Below are positions 50,831 to 61,800 of a stretch of DNA of 64,000 bases, one piece after another (position 1 is the first letter of the stretch; each line of letters begins with the position of its first letter). Location: positions 1 through 64,000 of the forward strand of contig JBGUIX010000001.1 in NCBI GenBank assembly GCA_045113315.1. The letters are read 5' to 3'. Both the position numbers and the translations under genes were made by a program. A model generated the notes under the pieces. That model did no database searches. It was not told the DNA's origin and saw only the letters and a program-made list of their open reading frames with translations. This DNA comes from RUG13091 sp045113315. GTDB lineage: Bacteria; Bacillota_I; Bacilli_A; RFN20; CAG-826.

Positions 50831-52318
50831 TTATAAATTATATTGTTCCGCTTTGTTTTTTACATCTTGTTCAGTAAGAGAAGCTAAATAAAACACGATT
50901 TCTCTTTTTAAAGCGTTGATAATTTTAGAGTTATCGCTTTTTATATATTCATCAATTTTGTCGATATTGAATTTATTGTCTAACGAATTCAGTCTCTTAA
51001 TTATCTGCCCAATGACGGGATCATTTTTAAAGGTAACAATATTTATTAGATAATAATTGAAAAGGTCCTTTAAGTTCTTTGATCCTTCCTCGTTGTCTTG
51101 CTTTATTCTTTTTTCGTCATGCACAAGAGAATAAATTATTGATTTTAGATTATTGAACGTTTCTCCAAAATTATGATCAAAATCAACAATTGCTATGCAA
51201 CCATTGTTTTCTATTCTTGTCATTTTAATAATTCTTTCTTTTAGTTCTTCTCTCTGAGTTTTGTTTGAGTCTTGTGACATTTTTTTGATTATGGTACAAA
51301 TGTTGATTATTTCATCTTGATTATCATAGTTTTTCTCTTTGATTCTATCAATTTCCAAATTGATTAAATTAACTATTCTTTCTTTACAAATAATCTTTTT
51401 TGAAAAATCATCTGATTGGTGCTGAAGATAATTTAGATACAAAGAAAAATCGAAACATAACCCACTTATTTCATCTGCAATTTTGACAATTCCGCCTTCT
51501 ATAGATGCCGGAAAAGGGTACATTAAATATTCACAAACATTTTTATCATATTCGCTAACACCATCAACATAGTTGCTGTTTTCAAAAGAAATTATGTTTG
51601 TACTTTTGTATGGCTTATCTGCAATTGCACAAGTTCCAAAATCAACTGTGTTTTGGTTAAGCAAAGAGTCAATAAATGTTAAAGCAGAGGCATGCTTGCA
51701 ACAAATTGAGCATTTGCATTTATAATTCGCGATATAATCACACCATGATCCATTAGGCGTTGGTTTGCTATATATTCTATTATCATCCCTAAAAATATAA
51801 TTTAGCCTCAAAGGATTGCTTCTTTTGACCATCGAGATATTAAAATTTGATGTCATGGAAGAGGTGTGCTTGATAATACCGTCAATAATTTTCCAATGAG
51901 GATGAACGGTTTTTGGCAAGCCATCCAAAACAATTTTTGCAGAGAGTAAGTTATGTTTATATCCACTGAAAAAATTATCTGAATAATAAATACCATTTTC
52001 ACTTAATAATTTGTTGAGCGTTTCTTCTCCAGAATGGCCATATGGACAATGGCCAATATCATGCAACCTAGAAATAGTGAAAACAATGTCTTTGTTTACC
52101 ACTATCTTTTTGTTGTCTATTTCTTTTTTAAGATGCTCTAATACTTTTTCAGCTGTAAAACCAACATCTATTGTATGTTCATATCTTGAAAAAATTCCTT
52201 CCCAACAATCGTTTGAAAAAATGGTGTCGAGAGGAAGCATAACTTTCTTTCCTTTTAATTTTTCAATTTCTTCTTTCATTTCAATCTTTTTTAAAATGTT
52301 AACTTTATCTGTGTTCAT
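50831..52318 (-). CDS. dGTPase-like HD-domain protein
   Basis: 495 aa. The motif SRYEHTIDVGFTAE is followed by ISRLHDIGHCPYGHSGEETL near residue 88, the H...HD signature of dNTP triphosphohydrolases. A later conserved-looking segment is IVKIADEISGLCFDFSLYLN. Housekeeping and antiviral dGTPases of this class lower dNTP pools. An unusual Cys-rich stretch (CDYIANYKCKCSICCKHA) lies mid-protein and may bind zinc. It is isolated in the accessory region, so a defence role is possible. Confidence 0.85.
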   Translation of the reverse strand: MNTDKVNILKKIEMKEEIEKLKGKKVMLPLDTIFSNDCWEGIFSRYEHTIDVGFTAEKVLEHLKKEIDNKKIVVNKDIVFTISRLHDIGHCPYGHSGEETLNKLLSENGIYYSDNFFSGYKHNLLSAKIVLDGLPKTVHPHWKIIDGIIKHTSSMTSNFNISMVKRSNPLRLNYIFRDDNRIYSKPTPNGSWCDYIANYKCKCSICCKHASALTFIDSLLNQNTVDFGTCAIADKPYKSTNIISFENSNYVDGVSEYDKNVCEYLMYPFPASIEGGIVKIADEISGLCFDFSLYLNYLQHQSDDFSKKIICKERIVNLINLEIDRIKEKNYDNQDEIINICTIIKKMSQDSNKTQREELKERIIKMTRIENNGCIAIVDFDHNFGETFNNLKSIIYSLVHDEKRIKQDNEEGSKNLKDLFNYYLINIVTFKNDPVIGQIIKRLNSLDNKFNIDKIDEYIKSDNSKIINALKREIVFYLASLTEQDVKNKAEQYNL

Positions 52319-52461
52319 AGCATCTCTTTTCTAAATAAACAATTATGACTCTTAAAGTAAATCTTTTTTCTTTTATTATAGAACATCATTCATATTTTGT
52401 TTGCCAAAATAATCAAAACAAAAAAAGCAATAGATTTATACTCAAAATAAATATACCAAAA

Positions 52462-52482
52462 ATCACTCGTTTAACGAGTGAT
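52462..52482. terminator. Isolated hairpin
   Basis: ATCACTCG and CGAGTGAT form a perfect 8-bp stem around TTTAA. No gene feeds it directly now, so it is probably left from a lost plus-strand gene. Confidence 0.45.
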
Positions 52483-52567
52483 CTTCTTTATCTTTTAGGA
52501 CACATGAGGTCCTTTATATCAATCGACAACCCTTCAAGTAGTTCATCTACAAATAGGAGTTTCGACC

Positions 52568-52732
52568 TTTGACTCGTGTGGCAGTCCAAGAAATTATGAT
52601 TTTTACTTTAAAGTAGTCAGTGGATCAAAAATTGATTTCAATGACCCTAATTTCAATTATGCTGGAGCCCAGTATAGTAAATTCGCAAAACACGAGATTA
52701 TTCCTCTATTTATTCAAACAAAGGATTATTAA
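52568..52732 (+). pseudogene. C-terminal fragment of an unknown protein
   Basis: About 54 codons read well as protein: FDSCGSPRNYDFYFKVVSGS, then IDFNDPNFNYAG, ending LFIQTKDY and a stop. There is no start or ribosome-binding site. It is a remnant of a lost gene in the decayed zone 52319-53107. Confidence 0.5.
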
Positions 52733-52833
52733 AAGTTATTATTTTCCTTAATTGCTTTTTTTAGTGGTTTCTTTAGTGGATTCATAATTGTTTATAAATC
52801 TGCTTTTATCAAAAAACGGCAACTTCTAGCAAC

Positions 52834-52947
52834 GCTGGCGATATATCAACCATCAAGACCATGGACGAAGACGTTCTGGTTCAAGAAGAAATATACCATA
52901 TAAGAAAAATGAAGCATAAGCTCCGTTATGCTATTTACATCAATTAG
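52834..52947 (+). pseudogene. Second orphan tail of a large serine recombinase
   Basis: The last 37 codons remain, from GDISTIKTMDEDVLVQEE to KLRYAIYIN and stop, homologous to the end of the intact recombinase at 33541-35190 and to the tail at 38020. No upstream coding remains. Confidence 0.82.
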
Positions 52948-53046
52948 AGGATTTTATTCCTCTTTTTTTAGATTTTATGTCCGTGTATCGACATTTAAGG
53001 GTATCTTCGATTGTTAAGACACGTAAATAAAAATACGTGTTTTTTT
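52946..53046 (+). repeat. Repeat block R, copy 3 (R3), with terminators
   Basis: AGAGGA/TCCTCT plus T-run (52946-52970) ends the tail. Then follows a diverged R core (ATCTTCGATTGTTAAGACAC) and the conserved hairpin ACACGTA...TACGTGT with T-run (53019-53046). It is shorter than copies 1 and 2. Confidence 0.7.
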
Positions 53047-53059
53047 AATTTCATTTTTT

Positions 53060-53086
53060 AAAAAAGGCGATGCATAGCATCACCTT
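53060..53086 (-). terminator. Intrinsic terminator of the surface-protein operon
   Basis: On the minus strand GGTGATGC and GCATCGCC pair around TAT, followed by TTTTTT, 24 nt after the stop codon of the BIG2-domain gene. Confidence 0.8.
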
Positions 53087-53107
53087 AAATAGTATAAATC
53101 GCTATTA

Positions 53108-54748
53108 TCAAATTACTGTTATAGTACAGAAATCTTGATAACCACCATCAACTGCTTTAACAACAATGATGGCATCACCTGCTCCAACAGCGTTAACTAC
53201 TCCATTTTCGTCAACTGTGACTACAGCTTCATTAGTGGATGAGTAAATTACTTCTTTATTGGTCGCGTTAGTAGGTAAGACAGTAGCCACTAAGCTTTCA
53301 CTATCACCAACACTTAGTTCTAATTCGTTGTAATTGAGTTTTACACCAGTAGCTGGGACATTTTTTTGAGTAACATTAACAGAACACGAAGCGGTTAAAC
53401 CACCATCAGTAGTAATTACTGTAATAATAGCTTGTCCGGCACTAACAGCAGTGATTTTACCTTTATTATTAACAGTGGCAACTGATTCGTTATTACTACT
53501 CCAACTAACTGATTTATCGCTAGCGTTACTCGGTAAAACTGTCGCTTGTAATGTGTAACGATCTCCAGTCTCCATATTTAATGTGGTTTCATTTAATGAA
53601 ACACTACTAGCATGAATAACAGAAGGTTTTTTAACCACTGTTACTTCAGCACTTGATGATTTATATCCATCTTTAGATTTAACAGTTATAGTAGCCTTAC
53701 CTTCTTTTAAAGCGGTAATTACTCCATCGGTAACAGTAAGAACACTTTCATCGCTACTAGACCAAAATAGTTCTTTATTTGTGGCGTTTATAGGAAGAAC
53801 TGTTGCTACTAATTCATGAGTATCACCAGTAGAAAGTTCTAATGATGATTGATCTAAAGAAACACTAGTGACATGAACGATTTCTTGACTTGCAAATAAC
53901 TGCTCAAAATGAGTCATTTGTCCATTTATTTCAATAGAGCAAGTGACATTTTCATATCCAGCAGCGTTTATAGTTACTGTATCTATTGGAGAACCTTCAT
54001 ATTTATAAATAACTTCGTTATTATCTCCGTATACTGTAATTGTGATGAAATCGATGTTATCTCCTTCATAATTAACATCAAAGGTTAAACTATCTCCTTC
54101 TAAAGTAGTGTTATTAATCGAAGAAGAATATTGATCGTATGCCGGAGTTAAATAATTTCCTTTATATACGAGTTCATTTGGATCGACACTCGTATCGTAA
54201 ACCTTTAAATCGTATACGGTGTTAGGAATTAAATCTTTAAAGACGACTTTATCAATGAAATCAACAGCTTCAGAATATGAATATACTTCATTGATCAAAT
54301 ACATCACATATGATTTATTTGGGTCTCGATCAATTTCAAATCCTAATTCAGTACTTCTGTTCATGAATAATGAGACGTGATGAGAAGGCGGGACTTGAAT
54401 GAATCCAGAAGAGACTCCAATAACCGCAACCGCTCCTGCTAAAGCAACTATAGCAGAAGGAAGAGCAATAGAAGCTGCCCCAGCACTAAGGGAAGCACTT
54501 CCACTACTAATAGCGCTTGAAGCATTAGAGGTTTGTTTTAAATTACGTCCTTCTTGTTCAAGAGGTTTATTTTTAATAGAAGTAGAGAAATCATTTAATT
54601 CTTTTGCTTCATCAAATTTTTCATTAGAAAAGTAAGATTCATGATTAATATGAAAACTTTCATTACCTTGCTGAATCTTGTTTATTTCATCAGTTTTGTA
54701 ACTATCGTAATCGTTATTAAGATGCAAATTGTTCTTTTCAAAATCCAT
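53108..54748 (-). CDS. BIG2 (Ig-like) domain surface protein
   Basis: 546 aa. A polar N-terminus of about 80 residues lies before one membrane segment (ALPSAIVALAGAVAVIGV near 90-110). A fibronectin-like region and three C-terminal BIG2 domains follow (SVSLDQSSLELSTGD, SVSLNETTLNMETGD, GVKLNYNELELSVGD, each with ATVLP-N-A). The order suggests an inside-out anchored protein with its Ig-like domains outside. It follows mscS by 2 nt and ends the leftward operon. Confidence 0.85.
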   Translation of the reverse strand: MDFEKNNLHLNNDYDSYKTDEINKIQQGNESFHINHESYFSNEKFDEAKELNDFSTSIKNKPLEQEGRNLKQTSNASSAISSGSASLSAGAASIALPSAIVALAGAVAVIGVSSGFIQVPPSHHVSLFMNRSTELGFEIDRDPNKSYVMYLINEVYSYSEAVDFIDKVVFKDLIPNTVYDLKVYDTSVDPNELVYKGNYLTPAYDQYSSSINNTTLEGDSLTFDVNYEGDNIDFITITVYGDNNEVIYKYEGSPIDTVTINAAGYENVTCSIEINGQMTHFEQLFASQEIVHVTSVSLDQSSLELSTGDTHELVATVLPINATNKELFWSSSDESVLTVTDGVITALKEGKATITVKSKDGYKSSSAEVTVVKKPSVIHASSVSLNETTLNMETGDRYTLQATVLPSNASDKSVSWSSNNESVATVNNKGKITAVSAGQAIITVITTDGGLTASCSVNVTQKNVPATGVKLNYNELELSVGDSESLVATVLPTNATNKEVIYSSTNEAVVTVDENGVVNAVGAGDAIIVVKAVDGGYQDFCTITVI

Positions 54749-54750
54749 AT

Positions 54751-55782
54751 TTATTTAACGTCGTTATTGTTTTCTTCAATTCCACTAGAAGTTTCTTTTT
54801 GTTCATTAACAAATTCTTTGGCGATTTCTTTTTCTTTTTCAGTCGCAGAAGAAAATTCAACTGGTTTATTAACCACCACTTGTGGGAACGGAATATTGAT
54901 ATTGTACTTATCAAATAATAATTTGAATTGTCTATTTAAATCTCTTTCAACTTGGAATCTGTCATCTTCCTCACACTTGGCAAAGAATTTTAAATTGACT
55001 GATGAATCTGCTAAAGCGGAAACGCCTTTATAGAAAGGACCTTCAACGATAGCGGGGATAGCTTCTTTAATCTTATCAATGTTTTGAGCAATGATAGCTT
55101 CAACTCTTTCTAGAGATTCGCCATATTCAATGGACATATCCACTGCCACAACAGAAAGTTGATCAGTTAAGTTAACCATTGAACGGATATCGGAGTTGTT
55201 GATGACTTTAACATTGCCTCCAGCATCGACAAGTTGAGTGTGTCTCATACCGATTTCTTTAACTTGTCCTCTAAAGCCATCCGCAACAATCACATCACCA
55301 ACATGGAAAACATCTTCAAAGACGATAAATAATCCAGCGATGATATCGGCGAGTAATGGTTGAATAGCGAGTCCAACAATTAATGAGAGAATGCCAATAC
55401 CTGCTAAAATGACGGTGGTATTAACCCCAAAGCTAGATAAGACAAAGAATATCCATACTAAGACAGCGGCATATTTAATCACCGAAATCAAAATGGTTAA
55501 TAATCCTCTTGTTTTCTTTAATAATGGTAAGCATAAGGCAAGTAATAATCTGACGATATAACTACTTCCAAAGATAAAGAATGAATAGCTGAGGATCCTA
55601 ATAAAGACATTTGGGTCACTCGCTCCAGAGAAGATATTCAAACTACGATAGAAAACACTATTGTTAGCGAACATCCATTTGCCAAAGGCAAGTAAAACAA
55701 AATAGGTGAGTGTTAACACGAGGAATACACATCCAAACACCTTTTCAAAAATAGATAATCTTTTGCTTTTTAAATTGAACAT
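54751..55782 (-). CDS. MscS-family mechanosensitive channel
   Basis: About 343 aa. Three N-terminal membrane segments are followed by the MscS pore and beta domain: VILAGIGILSLIVGLAIQPL then LLADIIAGLFIVFEDVFHVG and GQVKEIGMRHTQLVD. It releases osmolytes on membrane tension. ATG 55782 (9 nt after AAAGGAG) is favoured over ATG 55788 (3 nt after it). Acidic C-terminal tail. Confidence 0.92.
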   Translation of the reverse strand: MFNLKSKRLSIFEKVFGCVFLVLTLTYFVLLAFGKWMFANNSVFYRSLNIFSGASDPNVFIRILSYSFFIFGSSYIVRLLLALCLPLLKKTRGLLTILISVIKYAAVLVWIFFVLSSFGVNTTVILAGIGILSLIVGLAIQPLLADIIAGLFIVFEDVFHVGDVIVADGFRGQVKEIGMRHTQLVDAGGNVKVINNSDIRSMVNLTDQLSVVAVDMSIEYGESLERVEAIIAQNIDKIKEAIPAIVEGPFYKGVSALADSSVNLKFFAKCEEDDRFQVERDLNRQFKLLFDKYNINIPFPQVVVNKPVEFSSATEKEKEIAKEFVNEQKETSSGIEENNNDVK

Positions 55783-55818
55783 AATCATATTCTCCTTTCA
55801 ATTAATATATCTATATTT

Positions 55819-58800
55819 TTATTTGATCTTTTTAACACTACCACCCACTAAGACAATCATCTTAATAGCTTGTAATGAATAATCGTTAGCGACAACATGT
55901 AGTTTCTTATCTAACTCTCCTCTAGCAAGAACTTTAATGCGGCCAGCTTTTGAAGGTACTAAGCCTTTTTCAATTAGTGAATCAAGAGTAACTTCATCAC
56001 CATTATTATAATTCTCTGATAAAGTATCGATATTAATGATTTCTTTACTGCCTTCTTTATGTTTATTTACTTTAACTTCTTCAATATAAGATTCAGCTTT
56101 TTCATCAGACATCACTTCATCAGCTTTACTCACTGTAATTGATTCATAATGTTCGATTACTTTTTCATCATGGATTTTAGATTTAACTTCCTTAATTAAA
56201 CCTTTATCAAGTAATGCTTTTGTGGATTCTTTTTTAATATGATAATCCTCATTAGGAATATCACCTTGATTTAATTCATGTTCTTTCATTAATAAATCAA
56301 TGAGTTCTTTAGCGTATTCACATCTACGGTCGTTTTTAATTCGATATAAGCACGGAACTTCGATATATCTATTTCCTTTAGCCTCTTCAACTTTATATTT
56401 CTCGTCTAATTTAGAAGTATCTAAGGCGTAATATAGACATAACGTTTTACCTCTAATCGCAAATTTTAATATGTAGTCTCTACCAACATTAATTGCGTCA
56501 TAGTGCCAACTTACTCTAGAATGGACTCCTTTATAAGAGAGGACATAATTCTTTAAGATCGTGTAATAATCTTTAACTTCGGCCTCACTTTGAGAGAGTT
56601 TTGCGGTAAATGATTTAATATATCTAATTTCAAATAAGTTACCATTACTATCTTTAGTTAACACTACTTCATCGCCTTCAGAGTTGACTTTGCTTTCTAA
56701 GACAAGAGGACCATCATTAGGTTTATTTACTTTAACTTTAAGTTCTTTAATTAAGCCTCTAACGATAAGCGGTTTATTCTCTTCATAGGGAAGATTTGAA
56801 TAGACTTCATGTTGTTCTTCGCCTTTTTCTAAACCGAGGTTATTAGCAACTACTGCGATAAGTTCTTTCGCGTAACTACATCTTCTATCATTTTTAATTC
56901 TATATAAGCAAGGAACTTCCTCAAATTTCTTAGATTCGCTTCTTTCGACTTTATATTTTTCTTCGACTTTTTCAGGATCAAGTGGGAGATAGACACAAAG
57001 TGTCTTTCCTCTAATAGCAAACTTTAAGACATATTCTCTACCAGAGTTAATTGCATCATAATGCCAACTCACTCTAGAGTTAGTCTTTTTATAAGAGAGA
57101 ACTTCATTTTTAAGTTCTTCGTAATATTTTTTAGTTTCTTCTGGAGATTGAATAAGTTTAGCAGTGAATGATTTGATAAATCTAATTTGGAAGATATTAC
57201 CTTTTTCATCTCTAACTATTTCCACTTCATCTCCATCTGAATTAGTTTTAGTTTCTAATATAGCAGGCTCAGTAGCAGGTTTATTTACTTGAATCTTTTG
57301 TTCTTTAATTAAACCTCTAGCAACAAGTGGTTTATTAGGTTCATATGGAAGATTTGAATAGACTTCATGGTGTTCTTCGCCTTTTTCTAAACCGAGGTTA
57401 TTAGCAACCACTGCGATAAGTTCTTTCGCGTAGTCTAATCTTCTATCATTTTTAATACGATAGAGGCATGGTACATCTTCATAACGTTTAGATTCGGCTT
57501 TCTCTACTTTGTATTTTGAATCAACATAATCATCAGCGTTTAAAGGAAGATAAACACAGAGTGTTTTTCCTCTAATAGCAAACTTTAAGACATAGTTTCT
57601 TCCTGAATTAACCGCATCATAATGCCAAGAGATTCTGGAATTTGTTTTCCTATATGAAAGGACTTCGTTTTTAAGTTCTTCATAATATTTCTTTGTTTCA
57701 TCTGTAGATTGAATTAATTTTGCGGTAAATGATTTGATAAATCTGATTTGGAAGATGTTTCCTTTTTCATCAGTGATAGTTTCTACTTCTTCTTCATCTT
57801 CGTTAATTAATTCAGTTTGTTTACCTTGAGGTACAGTAGAAATAACTGCTTCAGATTTAGCTTCAACTTTTGCTTCTTTTTGTCTCTTTTTAGAAACAAA
57901 GAGAATAAGGTTAGTTAACCAAATGAGAATTGCGACCGCCGCTAAAATGTAAATAATGATAAATTTAGTCGATCTGAAATATGAAACTAAAATTACAAAT
58001 GGTAATAATCCAGTAACAGATGCTACTTTTACTTGCTTGTTATTGCTGCTATTTTCATCTTTTCTTCTTTTAAGAAGAACGAAAAGAACAATTAATCCGC
58101 TAACAATTAAGAGAATTAAGAGAATTAAGAAAACGATAAATAAGATATTTGCTTGCTTTTTCGCATCTCTAGAACGATTTTCAGCAGAAGTTAATTTTTG
58201 GAAATATTCATCGCTCACTTTATCTTTTTGTTCTGGAGTTAAGGCATCATAAGCCTCTCTAGCGGCATTAATTTTCTCATCATCAGCGCCTTCGCCGATG
58301 TCATCGATTTTAACTAAAACATCATATACTTCTTCAGCGTCTTCTAAGGTTTTTTCAGAGTTATTATATGAAGCGACAAGAGCTTTTTCTTCAGGTGTCA
58401 AAGAGTCATAAGCGGTTTTAGCAGCGTCGATTGCTTCTTTTGAATCGCTTTCTCCTCCGTGATTAATATCACCGATAGAATTAATTAGATTAACGGCTTC
58501 ATCGACATTATCATATGTTTCTTTTGCCTCATCTAAAGCATCTTTATTAGCGTTATCAACAATTTCCTTTTGATCGTCAGTTAAATTGTTATAGGCATCT
58601 AAAGCGGCATTGATATCGTCTTTAGAGTCATCTTGGCCACCGTTATAAGTTACTTCTCCAATCTCTTGGATAAGTTCAATAACTTCTTTAGTGGCAATAT
58701 TATCATCAAGTGTCTTTTTATATTGGAAATCAAGAGCGGCATTTAAAATGTCTTTTTCTTCATCGGTTAAAGCTTTATACGCTGCTAAAGCGGCTTCAAC

Positions 58801-61800
58801 TGCATTGTAATATTCTTGAGAATCACTTGCTGCAGGAATTTCTTTAATTAAATCCGCAACATTATCAACATGTCTATATGTTAAGATGTCGTGATCTAAA
58901 ACATCTTTATTTTCTTTATTAACAACTGCTTGTTGGCTTGGAGTTAATGCATCATATGCAACTTTTGCAGCGATTATGTCATCTAAAGAATCGTTAACAC
59001 CACCTGCATAAGTAAGATCACCGATATCATTGATTAATTTAACAACATTGGCTGTAGCTTCATCGAACCATTTAGCATATAAGATTGTATTTGAAGTTAC
59101 AGTGTCAGTAGCAAAATCCCAAGCATTAAGGCAATCCTCTTCTTTAAACCATCCTATAAATACATAACCTTCCACTGTTGGATCAGTTGGTTTATTAATT
59201 AAAAGGCTTTCTCCAACACTTATTGGGTCAGGAGCTGTGCCAACACCATTAGCGTCGAATGTAACAGTGCATGGTTTAAGCGACCACGCTTCTCCATCCT
59301 TTAAATAAACAGAATAATTAGGATTATCACTAGAGAAATAGTCATTTGGATCTTTTCCTTCCATATACGTTGACCAACCATCCGTAATAACACTAGGATT
59401 ATTTCCATTACAACAAAGATGTATGTCAGCTTCTTCAGTTAAAGGACCTTCAATTTTAGCAACCACGCCATGATTTAAAAGAAGGTTGACACCGTAACCA
59501 GTATTAATAGAGGTGTTATTTCTAACAATAGGTGAACCTTTAATACTTAAGTATTGATTATCAGATTTGAAACTAATTGCACCTTCAGCGTGTCTGGAAA
59601 CGTTATTTTCAATAACACCACCATATAATTTAAGTGAAGATGAATTTGATAAACTCATCGCACCTCCACCTGACCAGTTATTTGTATTAAAAGAAATGAC
59701 ACCGCCATTAATTTCAATTGTTGAATTGATGGCAGCAATACCAGCGCCAGAGTTTCCAGAATAATTGTATTTAATAGAACCGCCATTCATTGTGAAGTAA
59801 CCATTACTTCCTACATAAATGCCACCGCCAGCACAACCGTTTTGGTCACATCTATTGCCAATAACCGTACCGCCATTTAAGGTAAGAGTTCCACCGCTAA
59901 CATAGAAAGCACCGCCACGCGTACCGTCATATCCACCAGCAACATAACCTCCATTAATGTCTGCAATTCCGGTTCCATTATTAACTGGAGTAGTCGTAGT
60001 ACAATCATCATCAACGGCTACACCACGATAATTATCAAGTTGGATCTTGTGCGAATGATTTGGTTTACTATCAGAGACCGTGATATTTGATGAACCACCT
60101 AAATTGAAAACACGGTTACTATCAGTCATGAGGATACCATTACCGTTTAAGTCAAATGTCCTGGTACTATCATCATCGATAACAATCGAAGACGATGTTT
60201 TTACATCTTTTAATAAAGTTAAGGTTGCTCCAGTACTAGCAGATTTCCATGCACTAACAGCCTCACTAAAATCCGAATATTCCGAAACTGTTCCACCACT
60301 TGTGACAGTGGCAACAGCATTTGTTAGATATAGTTGACCATCACTGTTTTTAGCAACGGCATAATTAGCATCACTAAAGAATTTACTTACGTCATTATAT
60401 GAAATATCACTTGAATTAGTGATAACACCTGTAGATGTGTTTTCTATAGTGACACCTATTTCTGCACCTTCAGTTAATTCGCCAACAATATCAAAATAGA
60501 CATTGAGACCACTTCTTCTATTTAACAAGGCATTAATTTCTGTAGTATCAGTGCCATTAGCGCCACAACCAATATTATCTTTAATTACTGGATTACCAGA
60601 TATTGAAATAGTTGGTGTATTGCTACCAAATCCAGCATATTTTGCAAAGTTATTAGTAAAATAACCACCATTAACAATGAAACTGGTACAACCAGGATAA
60701 GTTATTATAGCGCCACAGGTACCGCAATCAGTAGTGCCTCTACCAGTGTTATAAGAGATGTTACCACCATTAATTGTTATTTCCCCTGTTGCAGCAAGAA
60801 CAGCTCCTCTTCTTGAACGATTATAGATAACATTCCCACCATTCATGATGAATTTGCCGTAACTTCCAACTCCACCAGCACAGTTAGAGGCAATATTACC
60901 AATGATAGTGCCACCATTCATTGTGGCCACACCATTTTCTAAAATATAGATACCACCACCTGGATAAGTACCAGTTTGTGCCCCAGGATTGGCCCCAGTT
61001 AAATATCCACCAGTAAATGTTCCTCTAGCGTCAACTGCAGCAGCTTCATAAGTTGCTTCATCACAAATTGTGGCAAAAGCCGCTCCATTAGATTCAACAT
61101 TAGCTAATGTATAGTAATGAGTGGTTGAACCACTATCGTTAAGAGTTAAATCACCACCAGCAGCAACGGTGAATATCGAAATGCTACTTCCATTAGCGTT
61201 AATGCCACATCCATTTAAATCAAATGTCTTAGTACCGCTAACAGAGATTGTACTTCCAGTAGTCGCATCTTTTAGTAATGTCAAGTTTGCACCATTACTA
61301 GCAGATTGCCATGCACTAACAGCATCACTAAAAGTTGCATATTCCGTAACTGTTGCACCACTTGTGACAGTGGCAACAGCATTTGATAGATATAGTTGAC
61401 CATCACTGTTTTTAGCAACAGCATAATTAGTATCATCACTAAAGAATTTTCCGACATCATTTAGCGATGTATCCGCACTAGCGGTAAAAACACCTTGAGT
61501 CCCGGACATGGTGATACCAATGGATGCATTATCACCTAATTCGGATGTGATAGCAAATTTGGCTTGATTAGTACCACTTATACGTAAATTTGCGCGTGCA
61601 CCCGAAGTTGTTGACGTAGAATTGTCTTTTATAATAGTATCACCAGATATAGTTAAGGCAGGACTGCCGTTATCGTTGCCTCCAATAGCAACGCCATATT
61701 GCTGGTTGTCGTGGATATAAACTCCATTCAGATTGCCACGTGATGATTTGTTTTCTGCCGCATTATCCCATAAAAGTACTCCGGCACTGTTATTATAAAT

